A stretch of DNA of 64,000 bases from Streptomyces sp. TP-A0356. Its GTDB lineage: Bacteria > Actinomycetota > Actinomycetes > Streptomycetales > Streptomycetaceae. Under the pieces are notes generated by a model. The model was not told the DNA's origin. It did not search any database and was given only the letters and a program-made list of their open reading frames with translations. Of this stretch, positions 1 to 8,274 are shown in pieces. Position 1 is the stretch's first letter; each line of letters opens with the position of its first letter. The stretch spans positions 124,001 to 188,000 of the forward strand of contig NZ_BBZJ01000014.1 of NCBI RefSeq assembly GCF_001417775.1, read 5' to 3'. The translations under genes were made by a program, and so were the position numbers.

Positions 1-882
1 CTGGTCGAAGTCCTCACCGCACGGCAGCAGCAGCCGCTGCACACGCTCCGCCGGCGTCCACGACGCATCCACGTCACGCGCGTCGTCGTACGCGCAGAAC
101 CAGACCGAACCGGCCCCGTCACCCTTCACCTTCACGGCCAGCAGACCGCCCTGCACGAAGCCGACGCCCAGGTAATCCTTCGTCAGATGGTCGCGCAGAC
201 ACTTGTTCACATACACCAGGTCGTTGACCGCCGCCTCGTCGCGCACGGTGAAGAACGGCTGGTCGACCAGCAGCCCCAACTCCGCGTCGAGCGCCGTGCC
301 CACCGGCGCACACCCGCCCGCCGCCTTCAGGAACGAGCGGTAGGCACCTGGCAGCCGGTAGCCCAGATCCTCCTCGACGCCCTGGACCTGCTGCTCCGTC
401 ACCGCCACCGAGGCCTTCGGCAGCCCGAAGTGCGCCGGGCGCGTCTCCTGCAACGGCCGCGTCCCCCGCTTGGCCTGGTCGACCCGCGCCGTCGCGATCC
501 CGCCATGATGCCTGAGCAGCGCCTTCACCTCGACCGGAACGAGCTCCAGACGGCGCGTTCCCCGCACGTGATGCCACGTCCAGCCATGCGGCGTCGCCAC
601 CGCGGGAATCGTGTCCCACAGGTCATGACCGGACGCCGCCAGCGCCGCGTTCGCCGACACGTAGTCCGTCAGCCGCAACTCGTCCACGCCGAAGCCCTCC
701 GGCGGCTCCGCGATCTCCGCGGCCGCACGCGCGTAGGGCGAGAAGTCCGGATAGCCGTGCGCGTCCACCCGTACCCCTCGCGGGTGACGGGCAGCCCTGA
801 CCGGGTCCGGAAAGTGCACGACCTGCCCGGCGTAGGCCGCGTTCGGCGGCGCGGCTTGCTGCCCGAGCCGACCTGTCGTCAT
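1..882 (-). CDS. WHH-type nuclease domain fused to SUKH (SMI1/KNR4) domain, partial at left edge
   Basis: Reading the minus strand from an ATG at 882 gives 294 residues running off the window with no stop. A good ribosome site (AGGGGG) lies 6-11 nt upstream of that ATG. Residues about 35-150 resemble the WHH family of HNH/EndoVII-fold nucleases: W103-H104-H105 (WTWHH), an LVP at 114-116 and H125-H126-G127-G128. Residues about 159-290 look like a SUKH domain (VEEDLGYRLPGAYRSFL, then AGG). WHH domains are known as toxin tips of polymorphic toxins, and SUKH proteins are their usual immunity partners; here both are in one chain with no signal peptide or transmembrane segment. It is divergent from the deaminase gene at 1145. 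Domain assignment is by motif recognition, so the exact nuclease subfamily is uncertain. Confidence 0.72.
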   Translation of the reverse strand, partial: MTTGRLGQQAAPPNAAYAGQVVHFPDPVRAARHPRGVRVDAHGYPDFSPYARAAAEIAEPPEGFGVDELRLTDYVSANAALAASGHDLWDTIPAVATPHGWTWHHVRGTRRLELVPVEVKALLRHHGGIATARVDQAKRGTRPLQETRPAHFGLPKASVAVTEQQVQGVEEDLGYRLPGAYRSFLKAAGGCAPVGTALDAELGLLVDQPFFTVRDEAAVNDLVYVNKCLRDHLTKDYLGVGFVQGGLLAVKVKGDGAGSVWFCAYDDARDVDASWTPAERVQRLLLPCGEDFDQ

Positions 883-1144
883 GACGGTTGCCCCCTGCGG
901 CGTTCTGTGTGGCCTGTACGGCGGTGTGGATCGCGGACATCGACAGCCTATGCGGTACGACGACACCGGTCACCGGGCCTCCGGTTCCCCCGCTCGACGG
1001 CCCACCGACACCGTGACCAGCCGTCACCCCACCGTGACCGTATGCCGAAGACCTGGCGTGTCGTGGTGCCCCAGCTTCCGCACCAGCCACGGCATTTGGC
1101 AGTCTGTGTCCCGCCGGGGGGATGCAAGGGAGGGGAAGACGATC
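883..1144. promoter_or_regulatory. Divergent intergenic region of the nuclease and deaminase genes
   Basis: This 262-bp stretch must hold both divergent promoters. The decamer CACCGTGACC occurs twice (near 1008 and 1029), flanking a GTCACC in inverse orientation, so a direct/inverted repeat may serve as operator. I could not assign a convincing -10/-35 pair. Confidence 0.3.
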
Positions 1145-1645
1145 ATGAGCGCGACACAGACAGGCACCTCGGGCGACCCACGCATCGGCTGGAGCACCAC
1201 CGAGGCGACCACCGCCCCCGCCCTCCGCCACCGTCGCGACGGCATACTCCCCACTGTCGCCGCCGCCCTCTCCGTCCGCGGCGCCACCCTCACCGGCACC
1301 GCCGCCCGCGGCGACCAGCCGCCCGTCCTGCACCCGCTCGTCCAGGACTTCCTCGACACCCTCACCAGCGGCCAGCGCGACCGCTTCACCGGACGCTGCG
1401 CCGAGGCGATCCTCATCTCGCGCCACATCGCCGCCGCCGACGCGGCACGCAGCAAGCGCGCCGCCCGCAAACCGATGACGAACGGCGAGGCCCGCAAGGC
1501 CCTCAAGCAGGCCAAGCTCACCGCCCGCCGCATCCGCGAGGACGGCGACCCGCTGCACGGCAGCTTCGCCGCGCCCTGTCGCGCCTGCACCGCGCTCAGC
1601 GACCACTTCGGCGTACGCATCGTCGATCCGGCGGCGCAGGGCTGA
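1145..1645 (+). CDS. YwqJ-related putative deaminase
   Basis: 166 residues. The start at ATG 1145 is chosen because a GGGAGGGG ribosome site lies just upstream; a longer open frame back to 881 is not supported by codon use. The sequence carries the two zinc-ligand motifs expected of the cytidine-deaminase-like fold: C85-A86-E87 (RCAEAILIS) and P144-C145-R-A-C148 (PCRAC). A conserved N-terminal RDGILPTVAAALSVRG block is typical of Streptomyces YwqJ-type proteins. In Bacillus the YwqJ domain is a toxin tip on a large secreted protein; here it stands alone, with no signal peptide, LXG, WXG or TAT module. The SUKH-3 gene lies 107 nt downstream on the same strand, a toxin/immunity arrangement. The substrate (nucleotide, RNA or DNA base) is unknown. 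Confidence 0.78.
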   Translation: MSATQTGTSGDPRIGWSTTEATTAPALRHRRDGILPTVAAALSVRGATLTGTAARGDQPPVLHPLVQDFLDTLTSGQRDRFTGRCAEAILISRHIAAADAARSKRAARKPMTNGEARKALKQAKLTARRIREDGDPLHGSFAAPCRACTALSDHFGVRIVDPAAQG

Positions 1646-1752
1646 CCCTCCCCACCCCACGCGCGACCCACACCACCCGCACCACCTCACACCCCCGCAC
1701 ACCGCACGACGGCCCCCACGCCGGTCCGTGGCACTCGACGAACGAAGGGCAG

Positions 1753-2247
1753 ATGCACGCCGACCGCTCCTCCACCACACGCTTCTCCGTCCCCGTGGAC
1801 GCCGCGCTGCGCGCCGCGGGCTGGCAACCGGGCCGCTGGGACATAAAGCAGGCGGAAGTCTGGGCCGACACCCTGCGCGGTCACCAATCCCCGGCGGGCC
1901 ACCGGCACGCGGTGTTCCCCGCGGCCGTCGAAGCGTGGGCGGAGTTCGGCGGCCTGCGCATCAGCGCACAGGGGCCCGGCCGCCAACTCGCCCCCGCCAC
2001 CCTCCACCTCGACCCCCTGCACGGCCTTCACATGGCCCGCACCCTCGGCGACCTCGGCCGCGCCCTCGACACCGACGTCTGCCCGCTCGGCGAGGAGTCG
2101 GACAGCCGCTCCGTGCTCGCCATCGACACCGAGGGCCGCGTCTACGCCCTCGACCACACCGGCGACTGGTACCTCGGTCCGGACATCGACCACGGCCTCA
2201 CGACACTGCTGGCGGGAATCGAACCGGTACGGCTCACCGCTGGGTGA
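1753..2247 (+). CDS. SUKH-3 family immunity-type protein
   Basis: 164 residues from ATG 1753, preceded by GAAGGGC. The protein matches the SUKH-3 pattern: an N-terminal helix with GWQPGRW, a central AVEAWAEFGGLRI segment and a C-terminal run containing LAIDTEGRVYALDHTGDWYLG. SUKH-3 proteins are proposed immunity proteins against toxin domains of the deaminase and nuclease classes. The position immediately downstream of the deaminase gene suggests it restrains that protein, but direct pairing is an inference. No membrane segment is visible. The gene ends 78 nt before the convergent sensor-kinase gene. Confidence 0.75.
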   Translation: MHADRSSTTRFSVPVDAALRAAGWQPGRWDIKQAEVWADTLRGHQSPAGHRHAVFPAAVEAWAEFGGLRISAQGPGRQLAPATLHLDPLHGLHMARTLGDLGRALDTDVCPLGEESDSRSVLAIDTEGRVYALDHTGDWYLGPDIDHGLTTLLAGIEPVRLTAG

Positions 2248-2325
2248 GGGCGCGGGACATACCAGCGCGCGGGCGTCGCACGGGGCACACGTGCGTACGT
2301 CGGCCCAGGTGCGGCAGGACGCCCG

Positions 2326-3645
2326 TCACGCGGCCCCGGCCGGGATCACCGCCGACACCCGGAACCCGCCGGCGTCCGTCGGCCCCGACACGAACACCCC
2401 GCCCAGCGCGCTGACCCGCTCCCTCATCCCGACCAGGCCGTTGCCCCCGCTCGGCAGCCGCGCGGCATGACTGGAACCCGGCTCCGGCGGCGGCTCGTTC
2501 TCCACCTGCATCGCGATCTCCGCGGAGCGGTGCGCGAGCCGCACATACGTCTTCGCACCGCCCGCGTGCTTGTGCACGTTGGTCAGCGCCTCCTGCACCA
2601 CCCGGTACGCGGTCTGCTCGACCTCCGGCGGATACGGGCGCTCCTCACCCTCCACCAGCAGGTCGACCACCATCCCGGCCGCCGCCGACTGCCCGATCAG
2701 CTCCTCCAGCTCGGCCAGGCAGGGACCGTCGGAAGGATCGTCGACGGCGCGGGACGCCGCCGCGGCCGCCGCCGCACCCACCGCGGCCAACGGCACGGCC
2801 GACCGGGCTGCCCGGCCCCCTGCCCCCTCCCCGGTCCGCAGCACCCCCAGCATCTGGCGCAGCTCGGTCAGGGCCTGGCGCCCCATGTCCCCGACGAGCG
2901 CGGCGTTCCTGACCGCCTTCTCGGGATCCTTCCGCGCCACGGCCTGAAGGGCCGCCGCATGCACCACCATGAGACTCACCCGGTGCGCGACGACGTCGTG
3001 CATCTCCCGCGCGATCCGGGTCCGCTCCTCGTTCCGCGCCCACTCGGCGCGCTCCTCCGCCCGCTCGGCGAGCAGCATCAGCTCCCGCTCCAGCGAGTCG
3101 GCCCGCTCCCGCAGGCTCTCCATCAGCCGCCGTCGGGCGCCCACGTACAGACCGAGCAGCACGGGAGGCGCGGTCATACCGAGAGCGGTGGTCACGGACA
3201 GGAACGGGATGAACCCGCCCGCGATCGCCAGATCCCCCCGGACCATCCCCTGATGGGCCCGCACGTACGTCACGATGAACATCCCCAGGAACGACATGCA
3301 CGCCAGCGCCCCGATGATCCGCCGGGGCAGCTCCGAGGCGGCGAGGGTGTACAGCCCGACGATGCCCATCAGGAACCCCATCTGGGCCGGCGTGATGGCG
3401 ATGCTCACCAGCACGACGGCGATCGGCCACCTGCGCCGCAGCAGCAGCGTGACCCCCGCGAACAGACCGAACACCATGCCGATGGAGACCGGCAGCCCGG
3501 CGTCCCGCGAGAACTGGATCCCCTCCAGCGCGCACTCCACGGCGGACACCGCCGCGAGCGAGATGTCGAGCACGGCACCGCGCCACCGCACCCACCACCA
3601 GGGCCCGCCCCCGGCCCCGGTGTGAACTTCCCCCGTCGTGGTCAT
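2326..3645 (-). CDS. NarL/HisKA_3-type sensor histidine kinase, no partner regulator nearby
   Basis: 439 residues. Residues about 22-165 hold four to five hydrophobic segments, followed by a coiled-coil linker (about 170-205). The dimerisation/phosphoacceptor helix contains ERTRIAREMHDVVAHRVSLM with the phosphorylated histidine at H216. The ATPase domain shows an N box (QEALTNVHKHAGG, 351-363) and a G box (GNGLVGMRERV, 401-411). An alanine-rich insertion separates the two parts (about 279-300). A response regulator normally lies next to such kinases, but none is adjacent here, so it is an orphan in this window. TAGGCT (3652-3657) sits 6 nt before the ATG with GGAGGC in between, so a leaderless or very short leader is possible. 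The signal is unknown. Confidence 0.9.
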   Translation of the reverse strand: MTTTGEVHTGAGGGPWWWVRWRGAVLDISLAAVSAVECALEGIQFSRDAGLPVSIGMVFGLFAGVTLLLRRRWPIAVVLVSIAITPAQMGFLMGIVGLYTLAASELPRRIIGALACMSFLGMFIVTYVRAHQGMVRGDLAIAGGFIPFLSVTTALGMTAPPVLLGLYVGARRRLMESLRERADSLERELMLLAERAEERAEWARNEERTRIAREMHDVVAHRVSLMVVHAAALQAVARKDPEKAVRNAALVGDMGRQALTELRQMLGVLRTGEGAGGRAARSAVPLAAVGAAAAAAASRAVDDPSDGPCLAELEELIGQSAAAGMVVDLLVEGEERPYPPEVEQTAYRVVQEALTNVHKHAGGAKTYVRLAHRSAEIAMQVENEPPPEPGSSHAARLPSGGNGLVGMRERVSALGGVFVSGPTDAGGFRVSAVIPAGAA

Positions 3646-3990
3646 GCCTCCAGCCTACGGGCGCGGGGCCGGGGATTTCCGGGGAGTTCCGACTGGCGGC
3701 CCACACCACACTCCGTAACCGAACAGAAGCGAAAGTCGCCGGAATTGCCGGAATCACCGAATCGCACACCGTTCAACCCGGAGGCCCGAATTCCGCCCCG
3801 AGGTCGTGGTCTTCGGCGACGAGATCCCCAAGACGGTCCGCAAGGGTGCGGGCGACCGCCACCGAGGCCGTCTCGCCATCAAAGTCCCGAAGAGGGCCCA
3901 CTTGGACCGTCGCACGGAGGGCTGCCGGTACGGCATAGTGGACTCCGCACGCGAAGCCGATCAAGTGAATCGGACATAGTGGAATAACCA
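3646..3990. other. Intergenic stretch with a possible gene remnant
   Basis: The 345 bp between the kinase start and tRNA-Gln hold no complete gene that I recognise. On the plus strand, about 3757-3979, one frame reads as plausible protein (RPEFRPEVVVFGDEIPKTV..., ending at TAG 3977-3979). It has no convincing start codon or ribosome site, so it may be the 3' remnant of a decayed gene. CATAGT at 3975-3980 could be the -10 of the tRNA. Confidence 0.3.
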
Positions 3991-4061
3991 TCCCGGATCG
4001 TCTAAGGGCAGGACAAACGGTTTTGGTCCGTTGAATGAGGGTTCGAATCCTTCTCCGGGAG
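3991..4061 (+). tRNA. tRNA-Gln (anticodon TTG)
   Basis: A cloverleaf folds by eye. Acceptor arms TCCCGGA (3991-3997) and TCCGGGA (4054-4060) pair. The D arm is GTCT/GGAC. The anticodon stem is AACGG/CCGTT with loop TTTTGGT, giving anticodon TTG. The T arm carries GTTCGAATCC. The discriminator base is G at 4061, and CCA is not encoded. Confidence 0.95.
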
Positions 4062-4070
4062 CCCACCGCA

Positions 4071-4100
4071 GCGGGCCCTGACAGCAGCGTCGGGGCCCGC
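4071..4100 (+). terminator. Hairpin after tRNA-Gln
   Basis: GCGGGCCC (4071-4078) pairs with GGGCCCGC (4093-4100) across a 14-nt loop. It is GC-only and lacks a U tract, as is usual in Streptomyces. Confidence 0.55.
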
Positions 4101-4174
4101 CCTCATGTCGCTCCCGAAACACCCCGGTATCCTGCGGATGTCCACCCCACCCCATGAAGCCGAAGGGCATCCCC

Positions 4175-5623
4175 GTGAGTGCCAACCGCCCGGCAGCCGT
4201 CGTCGTTCTCGCAGCGGGTGAGGGCACCCGTATGAAGTCGGCCACACCCAAGGTGCTGCATGAGATCTGTGGCCGTTCCCTCGTCGGGCATGTCCTCGCC
4301 GCCGCACGCGAGTTGGAGCCCGACAACCTGGTCGTCGTCGTGGGCCACGCCCGGGAGAAGGTCACCGAGCACCTGACGCGGATCGACCCCGGCGTACGCA
4401 CCGCCGTGCAGGCCGAGCAGAACGGGACCGGACACGCCGTCCGGATGGCCCTCGAAGAGCTGGGTGGGTCCGTGGAGGGGACCGTCGTCGTCGTATGCGG
4501 GGACACTCCCCTGCTGACCGGCCAGACCCTGCGCAAGCTCGCCGCCACCCACGGCGAGGACGGCAACGCCGTCACCGTGCTCACCGCCGAGGTGCCCGAC
4601 GCCACCGGCTACGGCCGTATCGTCCGCGACGGCGCCTCCGGTGCCGTCACCGCGATCGTCGAGCACAAGGACGCCGACGACGCCCAGCGGGCGATCAAGG
4701 AGATCAACTCCGGGGTGTTCGCCTTCGACGGGCAACTGCTCGCCGACGCCCTCGGAAAGGTCCGCACCGACAACAGCCAGGGTGAGGAGTACCTCACCGA
4801 CGTGCTCGGGATCCTGCGTGAGGCCGGGCACCGGGTGGGCGCGTCCGTCGCGGCCGACCACCGTGAGATCGCCGGCATCAACAACCGCGTGCAGCTCGCC
4901 GAGGCCCGCCGCATCCTCAACGACCGCCTGCTCACCGACGCCATGCTCGCGGGGGTGACGATCGTCGACCCCGCCACCACCTGGATCGATGTGACGGTCG
5001 CCTTCGAGCAGGACGCGATCGTGCATCCGGGTACGCAGCTGCTCGGTTCCACCCGTCTCGGCGAGGGCAGCGAGGTCGGCCCCAACTCCCGGCTCAAGGA
5101 CACCGAGGTGGGTCCGGGGGCCCGGCTGGACAACACGGTGTCCGACGGCGCCACCGTGGGTCCGCAGGCCTCTGTGGGCCCGTACGCCTATCTGCGTCCC
5201 GGTACGCGTCTCGGCCTCAAGGCCAAGGTGGGCACCTACGTGGAGACCAAGAACGCCTCCATCGGCGAGGGCACGAAGGTGCCGCACCTGTCGTACGTCG
5301 GCGACGCGACCGTCGGCGAGTACACGAACATCGGTGCGGCGAGCGTCTTCGTGAACTACGACGGACAGGACAAACACCACACGACGGTGGGGTCTCACTG
5401 CCGTACCGGTGCGGACAACATGTTTGTGGCTCCCGTCACGGTCGGGGACGGCGCCTACACGGCAGCCGGCTCGGTGATCACCAAGGACGTGCCGCCCGGC
5501 TCGCTGGCCGTGGCCCGTGGTCAGCAGCGGAATATCGAGGGTTGGGTGGCCCGCAAGCGTCCCGGGAGCGCGGCCGCGAGGGCGGCCGAGGCGGCTTCGC
5601 GGGAGCCGGATGCCGAGGACTGA
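4175..5623 (+). CDS. glmU: Bifunctional UDP-GlcNAc pyrophosphorylase / glucosamine-1-phosphate acetyltransferase GlmU
   Basis: 482 residues from GTG 4175. This start is preferred over ATG 4154 because GAAGGGC lies 7 nt upstream and it reproduces the usual N-terminus (MSANRPAAVVVLAAGEGTRM). GlmU makes UDP-GlcNAc for peptidoglycan in two steps: acetylation of glucosamine-1-phosphate and uridylyl transfer. The N-terminal uridylyltransferase has LAAGEGTRMKS at about 12-22 and GDTPLLT near 110. The C-terminal half is a left-handed beta helix with hexapeptide repeats ending in the acetyltransferase active site (YVETKNASIGEGTKVPHLSY). TATCCT (4128-4133) is a possible -10. It is followed by prs 144 nt downstream, the conserved actinobacterial order. 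Confidence 0.97.
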   Translation: MSANRPAAVVVLAAGEGTRMKSATPKVLHEICGRSLVGHVLAAARELEPDNLVVVVGHAREKVTEHLTRIDPGVRTAVQAEQNGTGHAVRMALEELGGSVEGTVVVVCGDTPLLTGQTLRKLAATHGEDGNAVTVLTAEVPDATGYGRIVRDGASGAVTAIVEHKDADDAQRAIKEINSGVFAFDGQLLADALGKVRTDNSQGEEYLTDVLGILREAGHRVGASVAADHREIAGINNRVQLAEARRILNDRLLTDAMLAGVTIVDPATTWIDVTVAFEQDAIVHPGTQLLGSTRLGEGSEVGPNSRLKDTEVGPGARLDNTVSDGATVGPQASVGPYAYLRPGTRLGLKAKVGTYVETKNASIGEGTKVPHLSYVGDATVGEYTNIGAASVFVNYDGQDKHHTTVGSHCRTGADNMFVAPVTVGDGAYTAAGSVITKDVPPGSLAVARGQQRNIEGWVARKRPGSAAARAAEAASREPDAED

Positions 5624-5767
5624 CCAGGAACGGGCGCCTCTGACACGGCGTACCGTGATAAGTGCACACCCGCACCCCGACCAGCCGAGATGGCGGTTCG
5701 CATCCGCCGCAACGGCTGGGACGGCCTCTCGACACCCAGCTGAAGACACCTCTGAGGAGACAGTGCT

Positions 5768-6742
5768 GTGACCGGGATCAAGACGACCGGCCAGAAGAAA
5801 ATGATGTTCTTCTCCGGCCGCGCCCACCCCGAGCTTGCCGAGGAGGTCGCCCACCAACTGGGGGTCGGGGTCGTCCCGACGAAGGCCTTCGACTTCGCCA
5901 ACGGCGAGATCTATGTGCGTTATGAGGAGTCGGCGCGTGGGGCCGACTGCTTCCTGATCCAGAGCCACACGGCTCCGATCAACAAGTGGATCATGGAGCA
6001 GCTGATCATGATCGACGCACTGAAGCGTGCGTCGGCTCGCTCCATCACCGTCATCGTGCCCTTCTACGGTTACGCGCGGCAGGACAAGAAGCACCGTGGA
6101 CGTGAACCGATTTCGGCGCGTCTGATCGCGGACCTGATGAAGACGGCCGGTGCCGACCGCATCCTCACGGTGGATCTGCACACGGACCAGATCCAGGGCT
6201 TCTTCGACGGCCCGGTGGACCACCTGTTCGCGCTGCCGCTGCTGGCGGACTACGTGGGTCAGAAGGTGGACCGCGAGAAGCTGACCGTGGTCTCCCCGGA
6301 CGCGGGCCGTGTGCGGGTCGCGGACCGCTGGTGCGACCGTCTGGGCGCGCCGCTGGCCATCGTGCACAAGCGCCGTGACAAGGACGTCGCCAACCAGGTG
6401 ACGGTCCACGAGGTCGTGGGCGAGGTGAAGGGCCGGGTGTGCGTCCTGGTCGACGACATGATCGACACGGGTGGCACGATCTGCGCGGCCGCGGACGCGC
6501 TGTTCGCGCACGGTGCGGAGGACGTCATCGTGACGGCCACGCACGGTGTGCTGTCGGGTCCGGCGGGCGACCGCCTGAAGAACTCGCGGGTGAGCGAGTT
6601 CATCTTCACGAACACGCTGCCGACGCCGCAGGAGCTGGCCCTGGACAAGATCACGGTGCTGTCGATCGCGCCGACGATCGCGAGCGCGGTGCGTGAGGTG
6701 TTCGAGGACGGCTCGGTGACCAGCCTGTTCGACGAGCAGTGA
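5768..6742 (+). CDS. prs: Ribose-phosphate pyrophosphokinase
   Basis: 324 residues from GTG 5768; GAGGAG lies upstream at about 5754-5759. The enzyme converts ribose-5-phosphate and ATP to PRPP for nucleotide, His and Trp synthesis. The PRPP-binding signature is clear near residues 227-240 (VLVDDMIDTGGTI). The ATP-loop region FANGEIYVRYEESARG and the flexible-loop region YARQDKKHRGREPISARL are intact. The length agrees with class I bacterial enzymes. It is co-directional with glmU and followed by a strong terminator, so transcription is probably shared with glmU but not with rplY. Confidence 0.97.
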   Translation: MTGIKTTGQKKMMFFSGRAHPELAEEVAHQLGVGVVPTKAFDFANGEIYVRYEESARGADCFLIQSHTAPINKWIMEQLIMIDALKRASARSITVIVPFYGYARQDKKHRGREPISARLIADLMKTAGADRILTVDLHTDQIQGFFDGPVDHLFALPLLADYVGQKVDREKLTVVSPDAGRVRVADRWCDRLGAPLAIVHKRRDKDVANQVTVHEVVGEVKGRVCVLVDDMIDTGGTICAAADALFAHGAEDVIVTATHGVLSGPAGDRLKNSRVSEFIFTNTLPTPQELALDKITVLSIAPTIASAVREVFEDGSVTSLFDEQ

Positions 6743-6791
6743 GGATCCGCCGCGGGGAACCAGGGTGATTCCCCGCGGTGGAGATCCTTTT
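6743..6791 (+). terminator. Rho-independent terminator after prs
   Basis: A two-part stem: GGATC (6743-6747) with GATCC (6783-6787), and CCGCGGGGAA (6750-6759) with TTCCCCGCGG (6769-6778). TTTT follows at 6788-6791. One of the few terminators here with a U run. Confidence 0.85.
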
Positions 6792-6818
6792 GGTACGGCC
6801 TCCCGCTCCGAGTAGACT
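6790..6818 (+). promoter_or_regulatory. Predicted rplY promoter
   Basis: TTGGTA (6790-6795), 17-nt spacer, TAGACT (6813-6818): a good match to the housekeeping (HrdB) consensus. The expected start is near 6825, giving a leader of about 120 nt before rplY. The -35 overlaps the U run of the prs terminator. Confidence 0.7.
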
Positions 6819-6863
6819 GCTGCAGTTGCTCGGCGAGGGAGGCCGTACCCATCGAGGTACGGC
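6792..6863 (+). promoter_or_regulatory. Three-armed repeat across the rplY promoter and leader
   Basis: Arm A GGTACGGCCTCCC (6792-6804), arm B GGGAGGCCGTACC (6837-6849) and arm C GGTACGGC (6856-6863). A and B are a perfect 13-bp inverted repeat flanking the -10. B and C form an 8-bp hairpin with a 6-nt loop within the predicted leader. A lies upstream of the predicted start, so A:B pairing would need a more upstream transcript or would act as a DNA site. Confidence 0.6.
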
Positions 6864-6945
6864 GGTCCGTAATCGACGCGCTCTTCGTAGCAGGCCGTTC
6901 GTGGCCGGGTGACCACGTCCGTTCCAGTTCCTACGAGGAGTGAAC

Positions 6946-7548
6946 ATGTCCGAGGTGAAGCTCGCCGCCGAGGCGCGCACCGAGTTCGGCAAGGGTGCCG
7001 CCCGCCGTATCCGTCGCGCCGGCAAGGTCCCCGGTGTCCTGTACGGGCACGGCGTGGACCCGGTGCACCTGACGCTGCCGGGCCACGACCTGCTGCTGGC
7101 GCTGCGTACGCCGAACGTCCTGATCTCCCTGGCCATCGACGGCAAGGCCAACGAGCTGGCGATCCCGAAGGCCGTGCAGCGTGACCCGGTGAAGGGCTTC
7201 CTCGAGCACGTCGACCTGCTGCTGGTGAAGCGCGGCGAGAAGGTCACGGTCGAGATTCCGGTGCACGCCGAGGGCGAGCTGGCTCCGGGTGGCAACCTGC
7301 TGGAGCACGTGCTGTCCGCGCTGCCGGTCGAGGCCGAGGCCACGCACATCCCCGAGGCGCTGACGGTCTCGGTGGAGGGTCTGGAGGCCGGTGCCTCCAT
7401 CCACGCCAAGGACGTCGCTCTGCCGTCCGGTGTGACCCTGGCCGTGGACGAGGACGCGGTGGTCCTTCAGGTCCTGGCCGCCCAGGCGGAGGAGGCCCCG
7501 GAGGGCGAAGAGGCCGCCGAGGGCGAAGAGGCCGCTACCGAGGCCTGA
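6946..7548 (+). CDS. rplY: 50S ribosomal protein L25/general stress protein Ctc
   Basis: 200 residues from ATG 6946, with GAGGAG at 6935-6940; an in-frame GTG at 6940 overlaps that site and is rejected. It is the long Ctc-type L25, with an N-terminal 5S-rRNA-binding domain (EFGKGAARRIRRAGKVPGVLYGHG) and a C-terminal beta domain. The tail is acidic (repeated EGEEAAEG). It binds 5S rRNA in the central protuberance of the large subunit. It has its own predicted promoter behind the prs terminator, and pth follows after 69 nt, a conserved pairing. Confidence 0.96.
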   Translation: MSEVKLAAEARTEFGKGAARRIRRAGKVPGVLYGHGVDPVHLTLPGHDLLLALRTPNVLISLAIDGKANELAIPKAVQRDPVKGFLEHVDLLLVKRGEKVTVEIPVHAEGELAPGGNLLEHVLSALPVEAEATHIPEALTVSVEGLEAGASIHAKDVALPSGVTLAVDEDAVVLQVLAAQAEEAPEGEEAAEGEEAATEA

Positions 7549-7617
7549 TCCTCACCGTCGTCGTTTCGTCAGCCGCTGTTCCCGCGAGGGGCAGCGGCTG
7601 GCGCGTATCAAGGAGAC

Positions 7618-8220
7618 ATGGACGTGACCACCGCTGCCAACGCCCCCTGGCTCATCGTGGGCCTCGGCAATCCCGGGCCCGAGTACGCCATGAACCGGCA
7701 CAACGTGGGGTTCATGGTGGCCGATCTGTTGGCCGAGCGGATCGGGGGGAGGTTCAAGCGGGCGGGCAGGGCGCAGGCTCAGGTCGTGGAGGGCCGGATC
7801 GGGCCGCCCGGTCCCGGGAACCGTCGGGTGATCCTCGCGAAGCCGATGTCGTACATGAATCTGTCGGGCGGCCCGGTCAACGCCCTGCGTGACTTCTACA
7901 AGGTGCCGGTGGCGAACGTCGTGGCGGTGCACGACGAGCTGGACATCGACTACGGCACGCTCCGTCTGAAGCTGGGCGGTGGCGACAACGGGCACAACGG
8001 GCTGAAGTCGATCACGAAGGCGATGGGTTCGGACTATCACCGGGTGAGGTTCGGGATCGGGCGTCCGCCGGGGCGGATGCAGGTGGCCGATTTCGTGCTG
8101 AAGGACTTCTCGCCTGCGGAGCGCAAGGAGCTGGACTACTTCGTGGACCGAGCGGCGGACGCGGCGGAGTGTCTGGTCATCGAGGGCCTGGAGCGGGCGC
8201 AAAGCACGTACAACTCCTGA
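7618..8220 (+). CDS. pth: Peptidyl-tRNA hydrolase
   Basis: 200 residues from ATG 7618 with AAGGAG upstream. It frees tRNA from prematurely released peptidyl-tRNA. The family residues are present: N18 (VGLGNPG), catalytic H28 in [15 protein letters not shown], and the aspartate in HDELDIDYG. The conserved [13 protein letters not shown] loop is intact. It probably shares transcription with rplY. Confidence 0.97.
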   Translation: MDVTTAANAPWLIVGLGNPGPEYAMNRHNVGFMVADLLAERIGGRFKRAGRAQAQVVEGRIGPPGPGNRRVILAKPMSYMNLSGGPVNALRDFYKVPVANVVAVHDELDIDYGTLRLKLGGGDNGHNGLKSITKAMGSDYHRVRFGIGRPPGRMQVADFVLKDFSPAERKELDYFVDRAADAAECLVIEGLERAQSTYNS

Positions 8221-8274
8221 CTTGTCCCCTGCCGGAGTTGACCGGGTGCGGGGGCATGGCCAAGGATCGCCGCC

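Noticed and set aside
4103..6916. A 937-codon open frame on the minus strand opposite glmU and prs
   Set aside because: It mirrors real genes on the other strand. Its composition is the antisense of GC-biased codons, and it lacks domains and a ribosome site.
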